From a virus: DNA of 58,811 nucleotides. Below the pieces are notes generated by a model. The model did not search any database. It was not told the origin of the DNA and saw nothing but the letters and a program-made list of their open reading frames with translations. Each line of letters opens with the position of its first letter. Within the stretch, counting starts at the first letter, position 1. The stretch is from the IMG/VR virus record IMGVR_UViG_3300030328_004676, positions 1-58,811 of that record; one strand, 5' to 3'. The position numbers and the translations under genes were made by a program. Below, piece by piece: positions 8,186 to 16,813 of the stretch.

Positions 8186-8870
8186 TTTCTAAAAAGGATT
8201 CGTAGCTAAATTGATCAGAGCAGAAGTCGTTTAATCTTGGGTTACTGTATGTGGGAACCCTCCCCTGCTTGCGATTACAGATTGCTTTATACATTTGAAA
8301 TGCTTCAAAGTCTTCTTTATCTCTGTAATAAATACTCTTTGCTTTTTCTGTTTTTACGTTCAGCTTTTTAAGAGCATCGCTGATTTGAAAATCAAAAGGG
8401 TGACCGTTAGATTCTTCTATGTAAAAGTGATCATACTTATCTAGAGAAACATCACACATCCCAAAATGAAAGATATTGTTGAACACATAAGAATCATAGA
8501 AGGGGACTCCTACGCTGATATCGTCAAGTTCTCCTTCGCCTAAATCTGACATGTTTAAATATTCTCCTACGCTTGTAAAACACTTGGTATAAAGGTTTCT
8601 AGCAACGGCTACTCCCTTGTTGTTTTTTGGGAAGAAAATTAATTTACTAGGCTTTTCAGTAATGCTTGACTGAACGACAGGTAGTTTAACTCCATAGACC
8701 ATTGGAACTTCTATGTTTAAAAACGCCTTGTTGATGACCCTAAATCCATAGAAATTATCTTCTACTAGAATCATCTTTTTTACATCGCCCGACTGAGCAA
8801 TGTCTACTAAATCCTCAACTCTCAGCAATGATCTCCCAATGCTGAAAGTGCTTTTAAATAATGGTATCAC
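8172..8870 (-). CDS. PHP-like N-terminal domain of DNA polymerase III alpha, as a separate protein
   Basis: A 232-residue protein whose start (IPLFKSTFSIGRSLL) and order of secondary structure resemble the PHP domain at the N-terminus of DnaE. The canonical metal-binding HxH at the start of the domain is replaced by KSTFS, so phosphoesterase activity is unlikely and a structural role is more plausible. The start codon is GTG, six bases after the -10 box of a very good promoter (8877-8905); no other start fits. It overlaps the exonuclease gene by 14 bases. The PHP assignment is by gene order and weak similarity, so it is less certain than its neighbours. Confidence 0.6.
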   Translation of the reverse strand: MIPLFKSTFSIGRSLLRVEDLVDIAQSGDVKKMILVEDNFYGFRVINKAFLNIEVPMVYGVKLPVVQSSITEKPSKLIFFPKNNKGVAVARNLYTKCFTSVGEYLNMSDLGEGELDDISVGVPFYDSYVFNNIFHFGMCDVSLDKYDHFYIEESNGHPFDFQISDALKKLNVKTEKAKSIYYRDKEDFEAFQMYKAICNRKQGRVPTYSNPRLNDFCSDQFSYESFLENVAK

Positions 8871-8876
8871 TCCTGT

Positions 8877-8905
8877 ATATTACAGAAGCTCCATTGGTTT
8901 GTCAA
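8877..8905 (-). promoter_or_regulatory. Strong sigma70 promoter for the polymerase genes
   Basis: On the minus strand a perfect TTGACA (8900-8905), a 17-base spacer and TAATAT (8877-8882), then six bases (acagga) before the GTG at 8870. It overlaps the end of the upstream nuclease gene, so PHP, exonuclease, polymerase and Clp genes can be transcribed apart from the upstream replication genes. The AGGAG before the GTG is too close to act as a normal ribosome binding site. Confidence 0.7.
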
Positions 8906-9920
8906 AGGAAAAAGCGGGACATCCATCATATTTAACTTTTTCGATCTTTAAGTCTTTAGTTTCCTTGTTTTTGAGGTCTTTTTTAAGATCTGCTGATGCA
9001 ATCCTCACTCCTTCTTTATTTACTAACGTATAAAATTCTCTTGGGAACTTAAACGGGCAATGCCACATGGGTGTGCCGTCTTTTTTAAGTTGGCCAGCAT
9101 AATCTGCTCTGCCACAAACAACTCTACCAGCAAATCCATCGTCTCTTCCTAAGTAACCCTTATCATAAGCTAAATTTTTAGAAGCTGAAACTTCATTAAA
9201 ATTATTTATAATTTGCTGAACTTCTGTTAGAAAATACTCAAACCCTTCTAGTTCATCGTCTTCTAGGGGTTCCATAGTGCAGTTGCCATCATTATTGCAA
9301 TCAAACTTTAAAAACAAAAACTCCATCTGTCGTTTTAAGAATTCTGGGTATAGATGTTTTACAGCCAAGCAATACATCAAGTTTTGCATATTATCTGTGT
9401 AGTCTTTTCCTGAAAAAATTTGCTTAGATGTTTTAAAGTCTCTAATAATTGCTTGTTTTTTTCTTTTAAATAGGAATAGCTTATCAATAAATCCTAGTAT
9501 TCTGTAATTTTTACCCCCCTCTGACACAGATATATCAAAATCCTTTTCACTTATTGACTCTGTAGGTTTTCCATCTTTATCTCCAAAGAAGTCAAAATTT
9601 AAACCCTCTACAGTCATTTGATTAATGAGATCCATATTCTCAAAATCATCTATGCCGTGCTTCTTCGCATAAGCCTCTATCATTCTTTTGACAGGTGGAG
9701 AAGCGTATGCGTTTTGTGTTTTTACTATTCTTGTGTAATGCTTCCTATGCTTTGGATTCCCGAGGTTCTCAAACACAGCATGGCAGATTGTCCCGCGTAA
9801 ACTTCCTTCATTTGCCTTGTCTGGCAGTTTTAGATGATATTTGCACCAATATTGCCAAGAACACATCTGAAGTGTTTTTATTCGCGATGCTGAAAGTGGT
9901 TTGTTATCAGAATTCGTCAT
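8880..9920 (-). CDS. RecB/Cas4-like PD-(D/E)XK nuclease
   Basis: A 346-residue nuclease of the family seen at the C-terminus of RecB/AddB and in Cas4. The N-terminus LSASRIKTLQMCSWQYWCKY matches the start of these proteins, followed by GTICHAVFENLG with the conserved His. The catalytic core is IIRDFKTSKQ (Asp, then xK). Cysteines at the N-terminus (MCSWQYWC) and near the C-terminus (VVCGRAD and WHCPFKF) could hold an iron-sulfur cluster as in AddB and Cas4, though the spacing is not canonical. It overlaps the primase gene by 14 bases. Likely roles are end processing during recombination-dependent replication or degradation of host DNA. Confidence 0.82.
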   Translation of the reverse strand: MTNSDNKPLSASRIKTLQMCSWQYWCKYHLKLPDKANEGSLRGTICHAVFENLGNPKHRKHYTRIVKTQNAYASPPVKRMIEAYAKKHGIDDFENMDLINQMTVEGLNFDFFGDKDGKPTESISEKDFDISVSEGGKNYRILGFIDKLFLFKRKKQAIIRDFKTSKQIFSGKDYTDNMQNLMYCLAVKHLYPEFLKRQMEFLFLKFDCNNDGNCTMEPLEDDELEGFEYFLTEVQQIINNFNEVSASKNLAYDKGYLGRDDGFAGRVVCGRADYAGQLKKDGTPMWHCPFKFPREFYTLVNKEGVRIASADLKKDLKNKETKDLKIEKVKYDGCPAFSFDKPMELL

Positions 9921-10953
9921 AGTGAAATGAGTTTTTCTTTATAAGCTTCGAAAAAGAAGAAGAAAAACTTTTGTTTACGCCTCGTTGATTCATATCTTTA
10001 GCAATCTTTATTACTTCAGACATGGATTTTTGATGTTGTATATTATAGCAATTCGAAGCATATTTTTCTATTTGATCTTCGCTCATTTCGCCAAAGTCAT
10101 TCTCTTCAGGGGGGATAAAATATACTTTGTCAAAATCAATTGACTCAACCAATTTAAAAATAGATTTAATTGCTCCTTCAAAGCCTCTATTGACAGAAGA
10201 TGTGTGGTCGTTATTGAAGGATACAAAAACTTTTTTTACAGGCAATAAAGATAGCCTTGCTATAAATTTTGGAGAGATGTTCAAGCCAAAGGAAACAAGA
10301 ACATTTTTTATACCATTGTTATATAGAGATAAACAATCTCCTACAGATTCCACAATATGAACCGCTTCCTTTTCTTCTATGGCTTTTTGAACCTTATCAA
10401 TATTGTAATATGGGAAAAACCAACCTGATGATTTACCCATGTGTAGCCACTTTGGTCTGTCATCGCTAGTCACCTTTCTGCCAGAAAACCCATGTATTCT
10501 GCCATCTTTCCTAAAAATTGGAAATATCACCCTTTGATACATTTTTCCAGACATGGCCAAGCCACACTTAAAGTCCTCAAGGGTTTCCTTACTAATTCCT
10601 TTCTCTAGGTAAAAATCGTGATGTGGCAAAAGCTTTGTTAGGACTTTAGGAGAATATGTCTTCTCTTCTTTCAATAGGCGTTTTTGTTTTATTCTTGCTC
10701 CTATATTTACACCATTATCCTTTAAATAATGCTTTACTGCATTAGGGTCTTTTGTGTTTAAAGTCTTTTGGAGCAGAGCCTCGAAAGGCATGAACTGAGA
10801 GTCTTCCACATAGTCTTTCCATACTCCAGTATCCTTGTAGATTTGAAGGGCTGTAGAGTTGTCGCCCGACCTGTATACTGCATTTGTTCTCCAGTATGAT
10901 CCGTGATCCTTGAGTCGATACCCAAGGTTCTCCAAAACTTCTTTGTAATTCAT
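9907..10953 (-). CDS. DnaG-like primase with TOPRIM domain
   Basis: A 348-residue primase, shorter than bacterial DnaG (about 580) because a zinc finger and the helicase-binding C-terminus are not obvious. The centre contains RVIFPIFRKDGRIHGFSGR (141-159), typical of the DnaG catalytic domain. The TOPRIM motif follows: VESVGDCLSLYNNGI with Glu202, then VFVSFNNDH, where the usual first Asp of the DxD element is Asn and Asp249 remains. It sits directly after the DnaB gene with a 1-base overlap, so the two probably form the primosome. Confidence 0.83.
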   Translation of the reverse strand: MNYKEVLENLGYRLKDHGSYWRTNAVYRSGDNSTALQIYKDTGVWKDYVEDSQFMPFEALLQKTLNTKDPNAVKHYLKDNGVNIGARIKQKRLLKEEKTYSPKVLTKLLPHHDFYLEKGISKETLEDFKCGLAMSGKMYQRVIFPIFRKDGRIHGFSGRKVTSDDRPKWLHMGKSSGWFFPYYNIDKVQKAIEEKEAVHIVESVGDCLSLYNNGIKNVLVSFGLNISPKFIARLSLLPVKKVFVSFNNDHTSSVNRGFEGAIKSIFKLVESIDFDKVYFIPPEENDFGEMSEDQIEKYASNCYNIQHQKSMSEVIKIAKDMNQRGVNKSFSSSFSKLIKKNSFHYDEF

Positions 10954-12491
10954 TAAGCTCTAAGATTCATCGGAATCTCTTCAGATTCGTTGGTGTTGAC
11001 CTCAACCCCTCCTCCATTGAAAGCGTTTACAATATCTTGCAAATCTCCACACTCAGTAATCCTAAAGTTTTCTATATTTAAATTAATAAAATTCTGTTTT
11101 TTAGCGCCATCTGGCATCTCCACTGGATGTATTGCCCTAAGAGCATCTTTGCCAAGGTGTCTGCATTTTAGATTAATTAGCTTGTGAGTGCCGAAGTTTG
11201 CTCCTTCTTCGTGTATCTCGTCTGCTACTTTTCTTCTAAGTAGGAAAAGGTGCGAACAAAACTGAGTAATGCCGTCAGACAATGACACGACACTTTCATC
11301 ATCAACTATCCCACCTGCTCCTCTGTTGTTGGTGATACCCAACCTGTTAGATTGGACAGAAGTAAGCATTGAAACACACGGCTTTCCGTCAAAAGATAAG
11401 TCTCTCTGGATGGTTTGCTTAAATTTATGAACCATATAAGAAACCTGTTGCCAGCCATCTACCTTTCCAATGCTGCCAAAGTCACTCTTGATGTAGTCAA
11501 AGCTAAAAATCAGAGGATTACCTCTTCCTATCTTAGAGAAGTAAAACCTTTTAAGAAGAGAACACATTTCATCTGGAGATAATCCAGCAACATTCTCATA
11601 GTAAAACTCCATGTCTTTGATTTTACTCCAAGCTGATCTTACTTTGGCTACAACCTGATCTACTGTTAAGTCTTGATAGCCTGTAGTCCTCCATTTGCCT
11701 GTCTGTAAAAGCCATACGGGGATACCTGTCATTGCAGAACACTGTCTAAAGATAAGCTCTTCCTCACTCATCTCTCCGTTGTCGAAGTGAAGCACGGGAA
11801 CGTCATGCTCGGCAGAAACTCTTGTAGAATAATCCATACAAAAGTTTGTTTTCCCGACTCCAGATCTAGCCACAATAACAGATATGTTACCTGCAAGAAG
11901 CAAAGATCCATACATCTCATTAATTCTTTGGTGAGGGCCAAGCATTCCAAAGTCCTCTACAGGGTTGTTCCCCCTGTCTTCGACAAGCTCTTCCATCATG
12001 TCAAACAAATTGACTGGACCAGCTTCTGTCATCTCAAAATCTTTTATGTTTTTATTATATAGTTGATCAGACTGTTCAATAAGTTCTCCATACTTAAGAT
12101 TAGGATCTGCATTCTTAACAAATGATGCCACCTTCTTGCAGCTAGTGTAGATTTCTCTACGGGCTGTATACTTTTTTAACTCTTTGACAGAGCTTAAGAA
12201 AATGTTTTCTGTGATTTTGTAGAAAGCTAATGAGTATACATACTCAGCAATATCAACGCTATCAGGGAAAGAAACTTTTAATTGTTGTATTCTCTGAACA
12301 AGTATTGTCTCATCAATATTTTCTGCGTTGTCTAACGCATTTTTTAATAATTTAAATATTGATACGTTTACCTTAGAATCCTCTGAATAAAAGTCACTCT
12401 CATTAACAAAGCTAGATATCTCCTCCCATTTATGTTGGTGTTGGATAATGCCGCTTAAGACTTTCTTTTCTAGATCAAAGGAATAAATCAT
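10953..12491 (-). CDS. dnaB: Replicative DNA helicase, DnaB family
   Basis: A 512-residue helicase. Residues 1-110 form the all-helical DnaB N-terminal domain. The RecA-fold domain contains Walker A ARSGVGKTN (208-216), FDNGEMSEEEL (H1a-like) and Walker B LIFSFDYIKSD, followed by a polar Gln/Ser/Arg sensor region (LTSVQSNR). Length is slightly above bacterial DnaB (about 470). It is flanked by primase and small replication genes with 4-base or 1-base overlaps, and should unwind the phage replication fork. Confidence 0.92.
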   Translation of the reverse strand: MIYSFDLEKKVLSGIIQHQHKWEEISSFVNESDFYSEDSKVNVSIFKLLKNALDNAENIDETILVQRIQQLKVSFPDSVDIAEYVYSLAFYKITENIFLSSVKELKKYTARREIYTSCKKVASFVKNADPNLKYGELIEQSDQLYNKNIKDFEMTEAGPVNLFDMMEELVEDRGNNPVEDFGMLGPHQRINEMYGSLLLAGNISVIVARSGVGKTNFCMDYSTRVSAEHDVPVLHFDNGEMSEEELIFRQCSAMTGIPVWLLQTGKWRTTGYQDLTVDQVVAKVRSAWSKIKDMEFYYENVAGLSPDEMCSLLKRFYFSKIGRGNPLIFSFDYIKSDFGSIGKVDGWQQVSYMVHKFKQTIQRDLSFDGKPCVSMLTSVQSNRLGITNNRGAGGIVDDESVVSLSDGITQFCSHLFLLRRKVADEIHEEGANFGTHKLINLKCRHLGKDALRAIHPVEMPDGAKKQNFINLNIENFRITECGDLQDIVNAFNGGGVEVNTNESEEIPMNLRA

Positions 12492-12721
12492 ATGGTGATA
12501 TCATCATCTTTTTTTGACATCGCCATTTCTATCAGTTTCCCAAGTGCCATGTCAACTGTGGGATTCTCTGTTTTACTTGTCATACTAGGACAACCTTCTT
12601 TATTGACATAAAGTAAAATAAATCCTCTATTGCCTCCAGTAACAGACCCCGTAGAGTCATAGACCTTATCTAGCAATGATTGTGGAATTCCTCCACTGCT
12701 TTCTTCTTCTTCTAATTTCAT
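12488..12721 (-). CDS. Hypothetical small protein in replication operon (77 aa)
   Basis: A 77-residue protein, acidic at both ends. The core GGNRGFILLYVNKEGCP looks like two beta-strands, followed by a helix VDMALGKLIEMAM. No motif is recognised. The stop overlaps the DnaB start and the start overlaps the stop of the upstream nuclease gene, each by four bases, so it is surely part of the operon. A helicase loader or accessory role is possible from position alone. Confidence 0.6.
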   Translation of the reverse strand: MKLEEEESSGGIPQSLLDKVYDSTGSVTGGNRGFILLYVNKEGCPSMTSKTENPTVDMALGKLIEMAMSKKDDDITI

Positions 12722-13134
12722 TTTAAAAGCTTAATTAAGTTCGCAGGGTATTTGTTTGAATCTAAAACATCAGACTCTAATACCCTAATTAGTTTTATAT
12801 TGTTAATGTCGCAAAAATATTCTTTCTTTTCATCTCTCTGTAGTTGTTGTAGAAACTTCTGACGAGAATTGGAATGAAAAAACTGATTATATCTATAATG
12901 CTGATTACCGTCTACTTCAATAGCTATCTTTTGAGTCGCATTGTAAAGATCTAAAGTCATTCTAGTCCCAGCGACAGGAAACTCTTCAAATACCACATCT
13001 GCAAACCAATACGCTTTAACGTGATCTTTTACGTCTTTTTGTATTCCGCTTCTACAGTCAGAGTCCCAGTCAATAAGATATTTACTGACATTCTTTATTT
13101 TTTTCTCTCGGCCATTTGAGCATAAAAATATCAT
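12718..13134 (-). CDS. PD-(D/E)XK endonuclease, possible Holliday junction or VSR/DUF559-type
   Basis: A 138-residue protein with the core of a restriction-like nuclease. MTLDLYNATQKIAIEVDGNQ contains the Asp and the Glu-x-Asp that replace the PD...(D/E)xK metal site, followed by a His (QHY). Later comes a helix rich in basic residues (QLQRDEKKEYFCD), then IKLIRV, a strand seen in DUF559 and VSR-like nucleases. Its place between RecA and DnaB suggests junction resolution or repair. The catalytic Lys is not clear, so the subfamily is uncertain. Confidence 0.6.
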   Translation of the reverse strand: MIFLCSNGREKKIKNVSKYLIDWDSDCRSGIQKDVKDHVKAYWFADVVFEEFPVAGTRMTLDLYNATQKIAIEVDGNQHYRYNQFFHSNSRQKFLQQLQRDEKKEYFCDINNIKLIRVLESDVLDSNKYPANLIKLLK

Positions 13135-14255
13135 TGTTTGAGAATGTTCTCTTTTACAAAATCGACTAATAGTGAGGTAATTTTTTCATCCGACTCTAGA
13201 AACTCATAAACTGATTTAATCCCTTGATAAGAATCTTTCGTTTCAATCTTGTTTTCGGTTAGATAACTTTTTACCTTATCATCAAGTTTAATCCAAGCTC
13301 CTGATTTCTCTAAATAACCCCACATCAAAAGCATGTCAACAACTTCCCTCTCAAGCCAAATGGATTTACCGTTGCTCCGACCATGCTTGATTGGATAAGC
13401 TACAATTTGCCCTGTTGCTTCGTTTGTTGATTTTAGAATTAAAACCTTGGCGTTGTGACCATAGATTTTATTATCAGGAGTAATTTGTTCTGTTGGTTTT
13501 TCTAGAATTTTATCACTCTTATTTTGTTTTTTGAATTCTAGAATCCAATCTGGGTAGTGTAAAATAGCGTTTCCTCCACTGCTGTTTGTCTGGTTGTTTG
13601 GGTCTTGCTTGGCATACATGCTTGTAGAGATAGTCGATCTCACCTGAGAGATCATAATACACATATGTCCGAACTTGCTCATTCCCAAGCTGACTCTTTT
13701 TAAGAAGTCAGAAGTCATTAAGGCTCCTCCCGCTACTTTTCTAGCATCAGAAGAGCCTTTTTCTAAGTCTTCTTTTGTAATTAAACCGTCCATACTGTCG
13801 ATTACAATACAGAATTTTTCTTTGTCTGGGTTATTTTTAAGTAAGCCTCTCAAAAAATCAATCATGGTGTCCATAATGTGGCACTCAAGAACAAGGCATG
13901 TCCCCACATCCCAATCTTCTGCCGAATGAACAAACTTAATCCCCGCTCTATCTTTAATATCTTGGCTTAATCTACCTTCAGCCATCACAAAAAGACCCTT
14001 AGAGTTTTCTACCGTCTTGAGCATGTTGTGCATCACATGCAGAGCTTCATTTGTTTTACCCCCTTCATTTGCTCCAATAAATCTATGTAGACCCGATCCA
14101 AATCCTCCGCTCAAAACGTGATCAAGAATCATAGACCCACTGGACACTAGATATGGTTCTGCTCCTTCCTCTAAGTTGTAGTGGTAGTCTTTGTTTGATT
14201 TGAGGAATGCCTCTGTATAATCCTTCGATCCGCTTTTCTTCTTCATTTTAGTCAT
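13131..14255 (-). CDS. RecA/UvsX-like recombinase
   Basis: A 374-residue recombinase with Walker A GANEGGKT (61-68), Walker B FCIVIDSMDG (148-157) and the RecA-like loop 1 region KVAGGALMTSDFLKRV. It ends with an extended C-terminal region as in phage UvsX. GSGLHRFIG before the P-loop also matches RecA. It should form filaments on single-stranded DNA and catalyse strand exchange for repair or recombination-dependent replication. The start overlaps the zinc-ribbon gene by eight bases. Confidence 0.88.
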   Translation of the reverse strand: MTKMKKKSGSKDYTEAFLKSNKDYHYNLEEGAEPYLVSSGSMILDHVLSGGFGSGLHRFIGANEGGKTNEALHVMHNMLKTVENSKGLFVMAEGRLSQDIKDRAGIKFVHSAEDWDVGTCLVLECHIMDTMIDFLRGLLKNNPDKEKFCIVIDSMDGLITKEDLEKGSSDARKVAGGALMTSDFLKRVSLGMSKFGHMCIMISQVRSTISTSMYAKQDPNNQTNSSGGNAILHYPDWILEFKKQNKSDKILEKPTEQITPDNKIYGHNAKVLILKSTNEATGQIVAYPIKHGRSNGKSIWLEREVVDMLLMWGYLEKSGAWIKLDDKVKSYLTENKIETKDSYQGIKSVYEFLESDEKITSLLVDFVKENILKQ

Positions 14256-14691
14256 TTAAAAAATCTCTTAGTGTTCTAGTCTTTTTCTTTACAGTATCTT
14301 CTCCAACTTTTACGCCCGTGTCAACAAATTTATCCTTCTCTGGGAGCTTGTAGTTAAATTCCTTATATTTTTTGCTTAAATATTCTCTTCCATCTTTTGT
14401 TAAAAAATATTTAATACTGCCTTTTAATTCAAAAGGCGGTTTAACCTTGGATAGAAAGTCGAGATCGTTTTCAAACTGTGAAAAAATCTTTGTCACAGTA
14501 GACATTTCAAAAACGTAATTTATTGGCTTTGAGCCGCCAAGCATACGCTTTAAGAATTCTTTTCTTTCTTTAAAGAAGGGCTTTGCTTGTTTTTTAGCTT
14601 TTGGCAAAAATTCATGACCGCAACCGCAAACCTTAATCCGTGCTCCGAGTAGGGCATTGCAGGATGGACATGACTTTTTACCTCTTGGCAT
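14248..14691 (-). CDS. Zinc-ribbon protein, first gene of the replication operon
   Basis: A 147-residue basic protein. The N-terminus holds a probable zinc ribbon, with Cys pairs in CPSCN and CGCGHEF. The rest is rich in Lys and contains helices with FKERKEFLKRML. It could bind DNA or recruit RNA polymerase, but no specific function is recognised. It is the first gene after the promoter at 14,698-14,725, with only six bases between -10 box and ATG, and its end overlaps recA. Confidence 0.65.
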   Translation of the reverse strand: MPRGKKSCPSCNALLGARIKVCGCGHEFLPKAKKQAKPFFKERKEFLKRMLGGSKPINYVFEMSTVTKIFSQFENDLDFLSKVKPPFELKGSIKYFLTKDGREYLSKKYKEFNYKLPEKDKFVDTGVKVGEDTVKKKTRTLRDFLND

Positions 14692-14697
14692 AAAGCC

Positions 14698-14725
14698 AGT
14701 ATAACGGCATGTGGACTTAAGTCAA
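14698..14725 (-). promoter_or_regulatory. Promoter of the replication operon
   Basis: On the minus strand TTGACT (14,720-14,725), a 16-base spacer and TATACT (14,698-14,703), with six bases (ggcttt) before the ATG at 14,691. It overlaps the last codons of the upstream dehydratase gene. The expected start point falls on the start codon. Confidence 0.65.
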
Positions 14726-15778
14726 TAGCTCAATGTCATGTTTTACCATTTTATTAACTAACTGAATAAAATTTGTTTTGGGTTTCCAGCCAAGCTCTGT
14801 TCTGGCTCTCTCTGAATCGCCCCAAAGTAAATCAACTTCTGCGGGGCGGTAGAATTTAGGATCAACTTCCATCAGTAAATCATCACCGTGATAATATTTT
14901 ACTTCTTCGCCATGACCCTCCCACCTGCAAATGTTTCTATGAAAACCAGCAAAATTAAAAGCTTCTTCAACAAACTCTTTTATAGTGTGTGTTTCGTTTG
15001 AAGATAAAACATACTCGTCTGGTTTGTTTTTCCAAACGTGCGTCCAGTGTTCTTCTTGATTTAGCATTTTCCAAATGCCGTCTACAAAATCTTCTGCGTC
15101 ACTCCAATCTCTTTTAGAATCTACATTGCCTAATCTTAAAGGTTCAAAGTTTTCTTTTCGAGCAAATTCATCAGCAATGCGAGCTACATTTTGAGTAATC
15201 TTTCTGGTGACAAATTCTACCCCTCTTCTGGTTCCTTCGTGATTAAATAGCCATCCTTGAACAGCATACAAGTTGTAAGAATCTCTATATACCTTAACCA
15301 AGTGTCTTGCAGCACATTTAGAAGCTCCGTATGGGCTTCTAGGACGCAGTGGATGTTCTTCTGATTGAGGTTCTGTAATAACGTCCCCAAACTCCTCAGA
15401 GCTACCTGCATTGTAATATCTGCAATCTGGAACGTGTTTTCTTATAGCCTCTAGCTGATGAAGAACCGCCATACAATTAGTTTGCATGTGATTAACTGGC
15501 ATTTGCCAACTTGTGCCTACAAATGAATTAGCAGCAAAATTTATAAAGTAATCAGGCTTGTGCTCAGAGATAACTCTATCAATGTTTTCAGCGTCAGTGA
15601 CATCTAAATCAATTAAAAAGAATCTTGGGTTATCTAAGAGGTGTTCTATGTTTTCATGATTTTTAACACTAAGTCTCCTTACCCCGCCTATGACTGTATG
15701 TTCAGTATTGTTGATTAAGTAGTCCACCATGTGACTACCGTCTTGACCTGTTACTCCTGTTATAATTACTTTCTTCAT
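14717..15778 (-). CDS. gmd: GDP-mannose 4,6-dehydratase
   Basis: A 353-residue short-chain dehydrogenase, the usual length of Gmd. Visible are TGVTGQDGSHM (8-18) for NADP binding, NFAANSFVGTSW, the GSSEEFG motif, the catalytic SPYGASK and the RRGVEFVTRKIT stretch that is diagnostic for Gmd. The enzyme makes GDP-4-keto-6-deoxymannose, precursor of GDP-fucose, GDP-perosamine or GDP-rhamnose. It is the last gene of the sugar operon. The aminotransferase at 20,189 could turn its product into perosamine; a related dehydratase acting on GDP-heptose is an alternative. Confidence 0.92.
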   Translation of the reverse strand: MKKVIITGVTGQDGSHMVDYLINNTEHTVIGGVRRLSVKNHENIEHLLDNPRFFLIDLDVTDAENIDRVISEHKPDYFINFAANSFVGTSWQMPVNHMQTNCMAVLHQLEAIRKHVPDCRYYNAGSSEEFGDVITEPQSEEHPLRPRSPYGASKCAARHLVKVYRDSYNLYAVQGWLFNHEGTRRGVEFVTRKITQNVARIADEFARKENFEPLRLGNVDSKRDWSDAEDFVDGIWKMLNQEEHWTHVWKNKPDEYVLSSNETHTIKEFVEEAFNFAGFHRNICRWEGHGEEVKYYHGDDLLMEVDPKFYRPAEVDLLWGDSERARTELGWKPKTNFIQLVNKMVKHDIELLT

Positions 15779-16434
15779 TAAGTATTTTTTTTATATAAAA
15801 ATTCTGCAAATTCAAACTCTAGCTCTGTATCAATATCAAAAGCTTCTTCTTCTCCTAGTTTAATAAAAAATGGTCTTTCGCCGATTGCGTTTCTATTTTT
15901 AATCATAGTTTCTTTACTAAGTATCGAAACGCCGTAGTGGACTGCTAAAATTTCTGGCAAATCTTGGCTATTTGGTGCGTTTTTTGGTTCATAGTTAATT
16001 GGTTTGCCATCCAACCATAAATGATTTTTTACATCAAAAGCCGTCATTACGCTGTCGAAGTCTTCTAAATCTTGATAAAGATCAATGCCTTTTTCAATAG
16101 TATCATCTTTTATAAACGGGCATGTAACGGGGGCATACATAATATGCTCTGCTTCTGTAACCTGACCTATATGTTCAAAGTATTCGCTATTGTTTACAAA
16201 TGAGCTACAATAGTAATCATCTCTTTTTTGCGTATGGACACCTAACTGATCAGCAATTGCTAACATTTCCTCGCAATCAGAATTCACAATAATCTTATGT
16301 AAATTTTTGATTCTCTTGAGTTGAGAAATTTTAAGATTAAGTAAGTTTGTGTCACCAAACGGTTTAATATTTTTTTTAGGCACTCTTTGAGAGCCTTTTC
16401 TGACGGGGATAACTGCTGTAACCTCTTTATTCAT
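15778..16434 (-). CDS. CMP-sialic acid synthetase-like cytidylyltransferase (NeuA family)
   Basis: A 218-residue nucleotidyltransferase of the cytidylyltransferase_3 family. The nucleotide-binding IPVRKGSQRVPKKNIKPFG (9-27) and the IIVNSD strand match NeuA and KdsB. The C-terminal FDIDTELEFEFAEFL matches the metal-binding end of NeuA. It would activate a nonulosonic acid as its CMP derivative. No NeuB or NeuC homologue is in the window, so the acid would come from the host or from genes elsewhere. It abuts gmd with a 1-base overlap. Confidence 0.8.
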   Translation of the reverse strand: MNKEVTAVIPVRKGSQRVPKKNIKPFGDTNLLNLKISQLKRIKNLHKIIVNSDCEEMLAIADQLGVHTQKRDDYYCSSFVNNSEYFEHIGQVTEAEHIMYAPVTCPFIKDDTIEKGIDLYQDLEDFDSVMTAFDVKNHLWLDGKPINYEPKNAPNSQDLPEILAVHYGVSILSKETMIKNRNAIGERPFFIKLGEEEAFDIDTELEFEFAEFLYKKNT

Positions 16435-16813
16435 TTATTTTAGCAATGGTTTTCTCCCAAGACTTGAATTCTATCGCTTTGTCGTCTATGTAATAACAAG
16501 CTCTAGGTTTTTCACAAGTTATCTCAGAAAAGAATTTTTTTAAATCATACTTCTCTAGCCATTCCTCCACAAGCTGTAACCCAGTTTTTCCATTAACTAA
16601 GGGTCTATCTTTCTTAATCTTCGCAGTGAAGATAATTAAATTATACTTTTCTGACAAAAGCTCTATCGCCTCTCTTGTTCCCTCAATAGGTTCTCCATAG
16701 CAAGTGCCGTCATGATAGCCCTTATCAAAAGTATGTATGACTCCATCGAAATCTATGGCTAAATTATTAGCTTGAGATTCAAGCCCATCGGGAACATGTT
16801 TTATTTCTTGCAT
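16427..16813 (-). CDS. HAD-superfamily phosphatase-like protein
   Basis: A 128-residue HAD-fold protein. Motif I is IDFDGVIH with the nucleophile and acid-base Asp pair, motif II is IIFTAK, and motif IV is YYIDDKAIEF. The cap is minimal. Such short HAD proteins are often phosphatases for sugar phosphates or nucleotides. The adjacent phosphoheptose isomerase-like gene suggests sugar phosphate as substrate, but this is not the typical GmhB type. Overlaps with both neighbours are 8 and 13 bases. Confidence 0.7.
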   Translation of the reverse strand: MQEIKHVPDGLESQANNLAIDFDGVIHTFDKGYHDGTCYGEPIEGTREAIELLSEKYNLIIFTAKIKKDRPLVNGKTGLQLVEEWLEKYDLKKFFSEITCEKPRACYYIDDKAIEFKSWEKTIAKINE

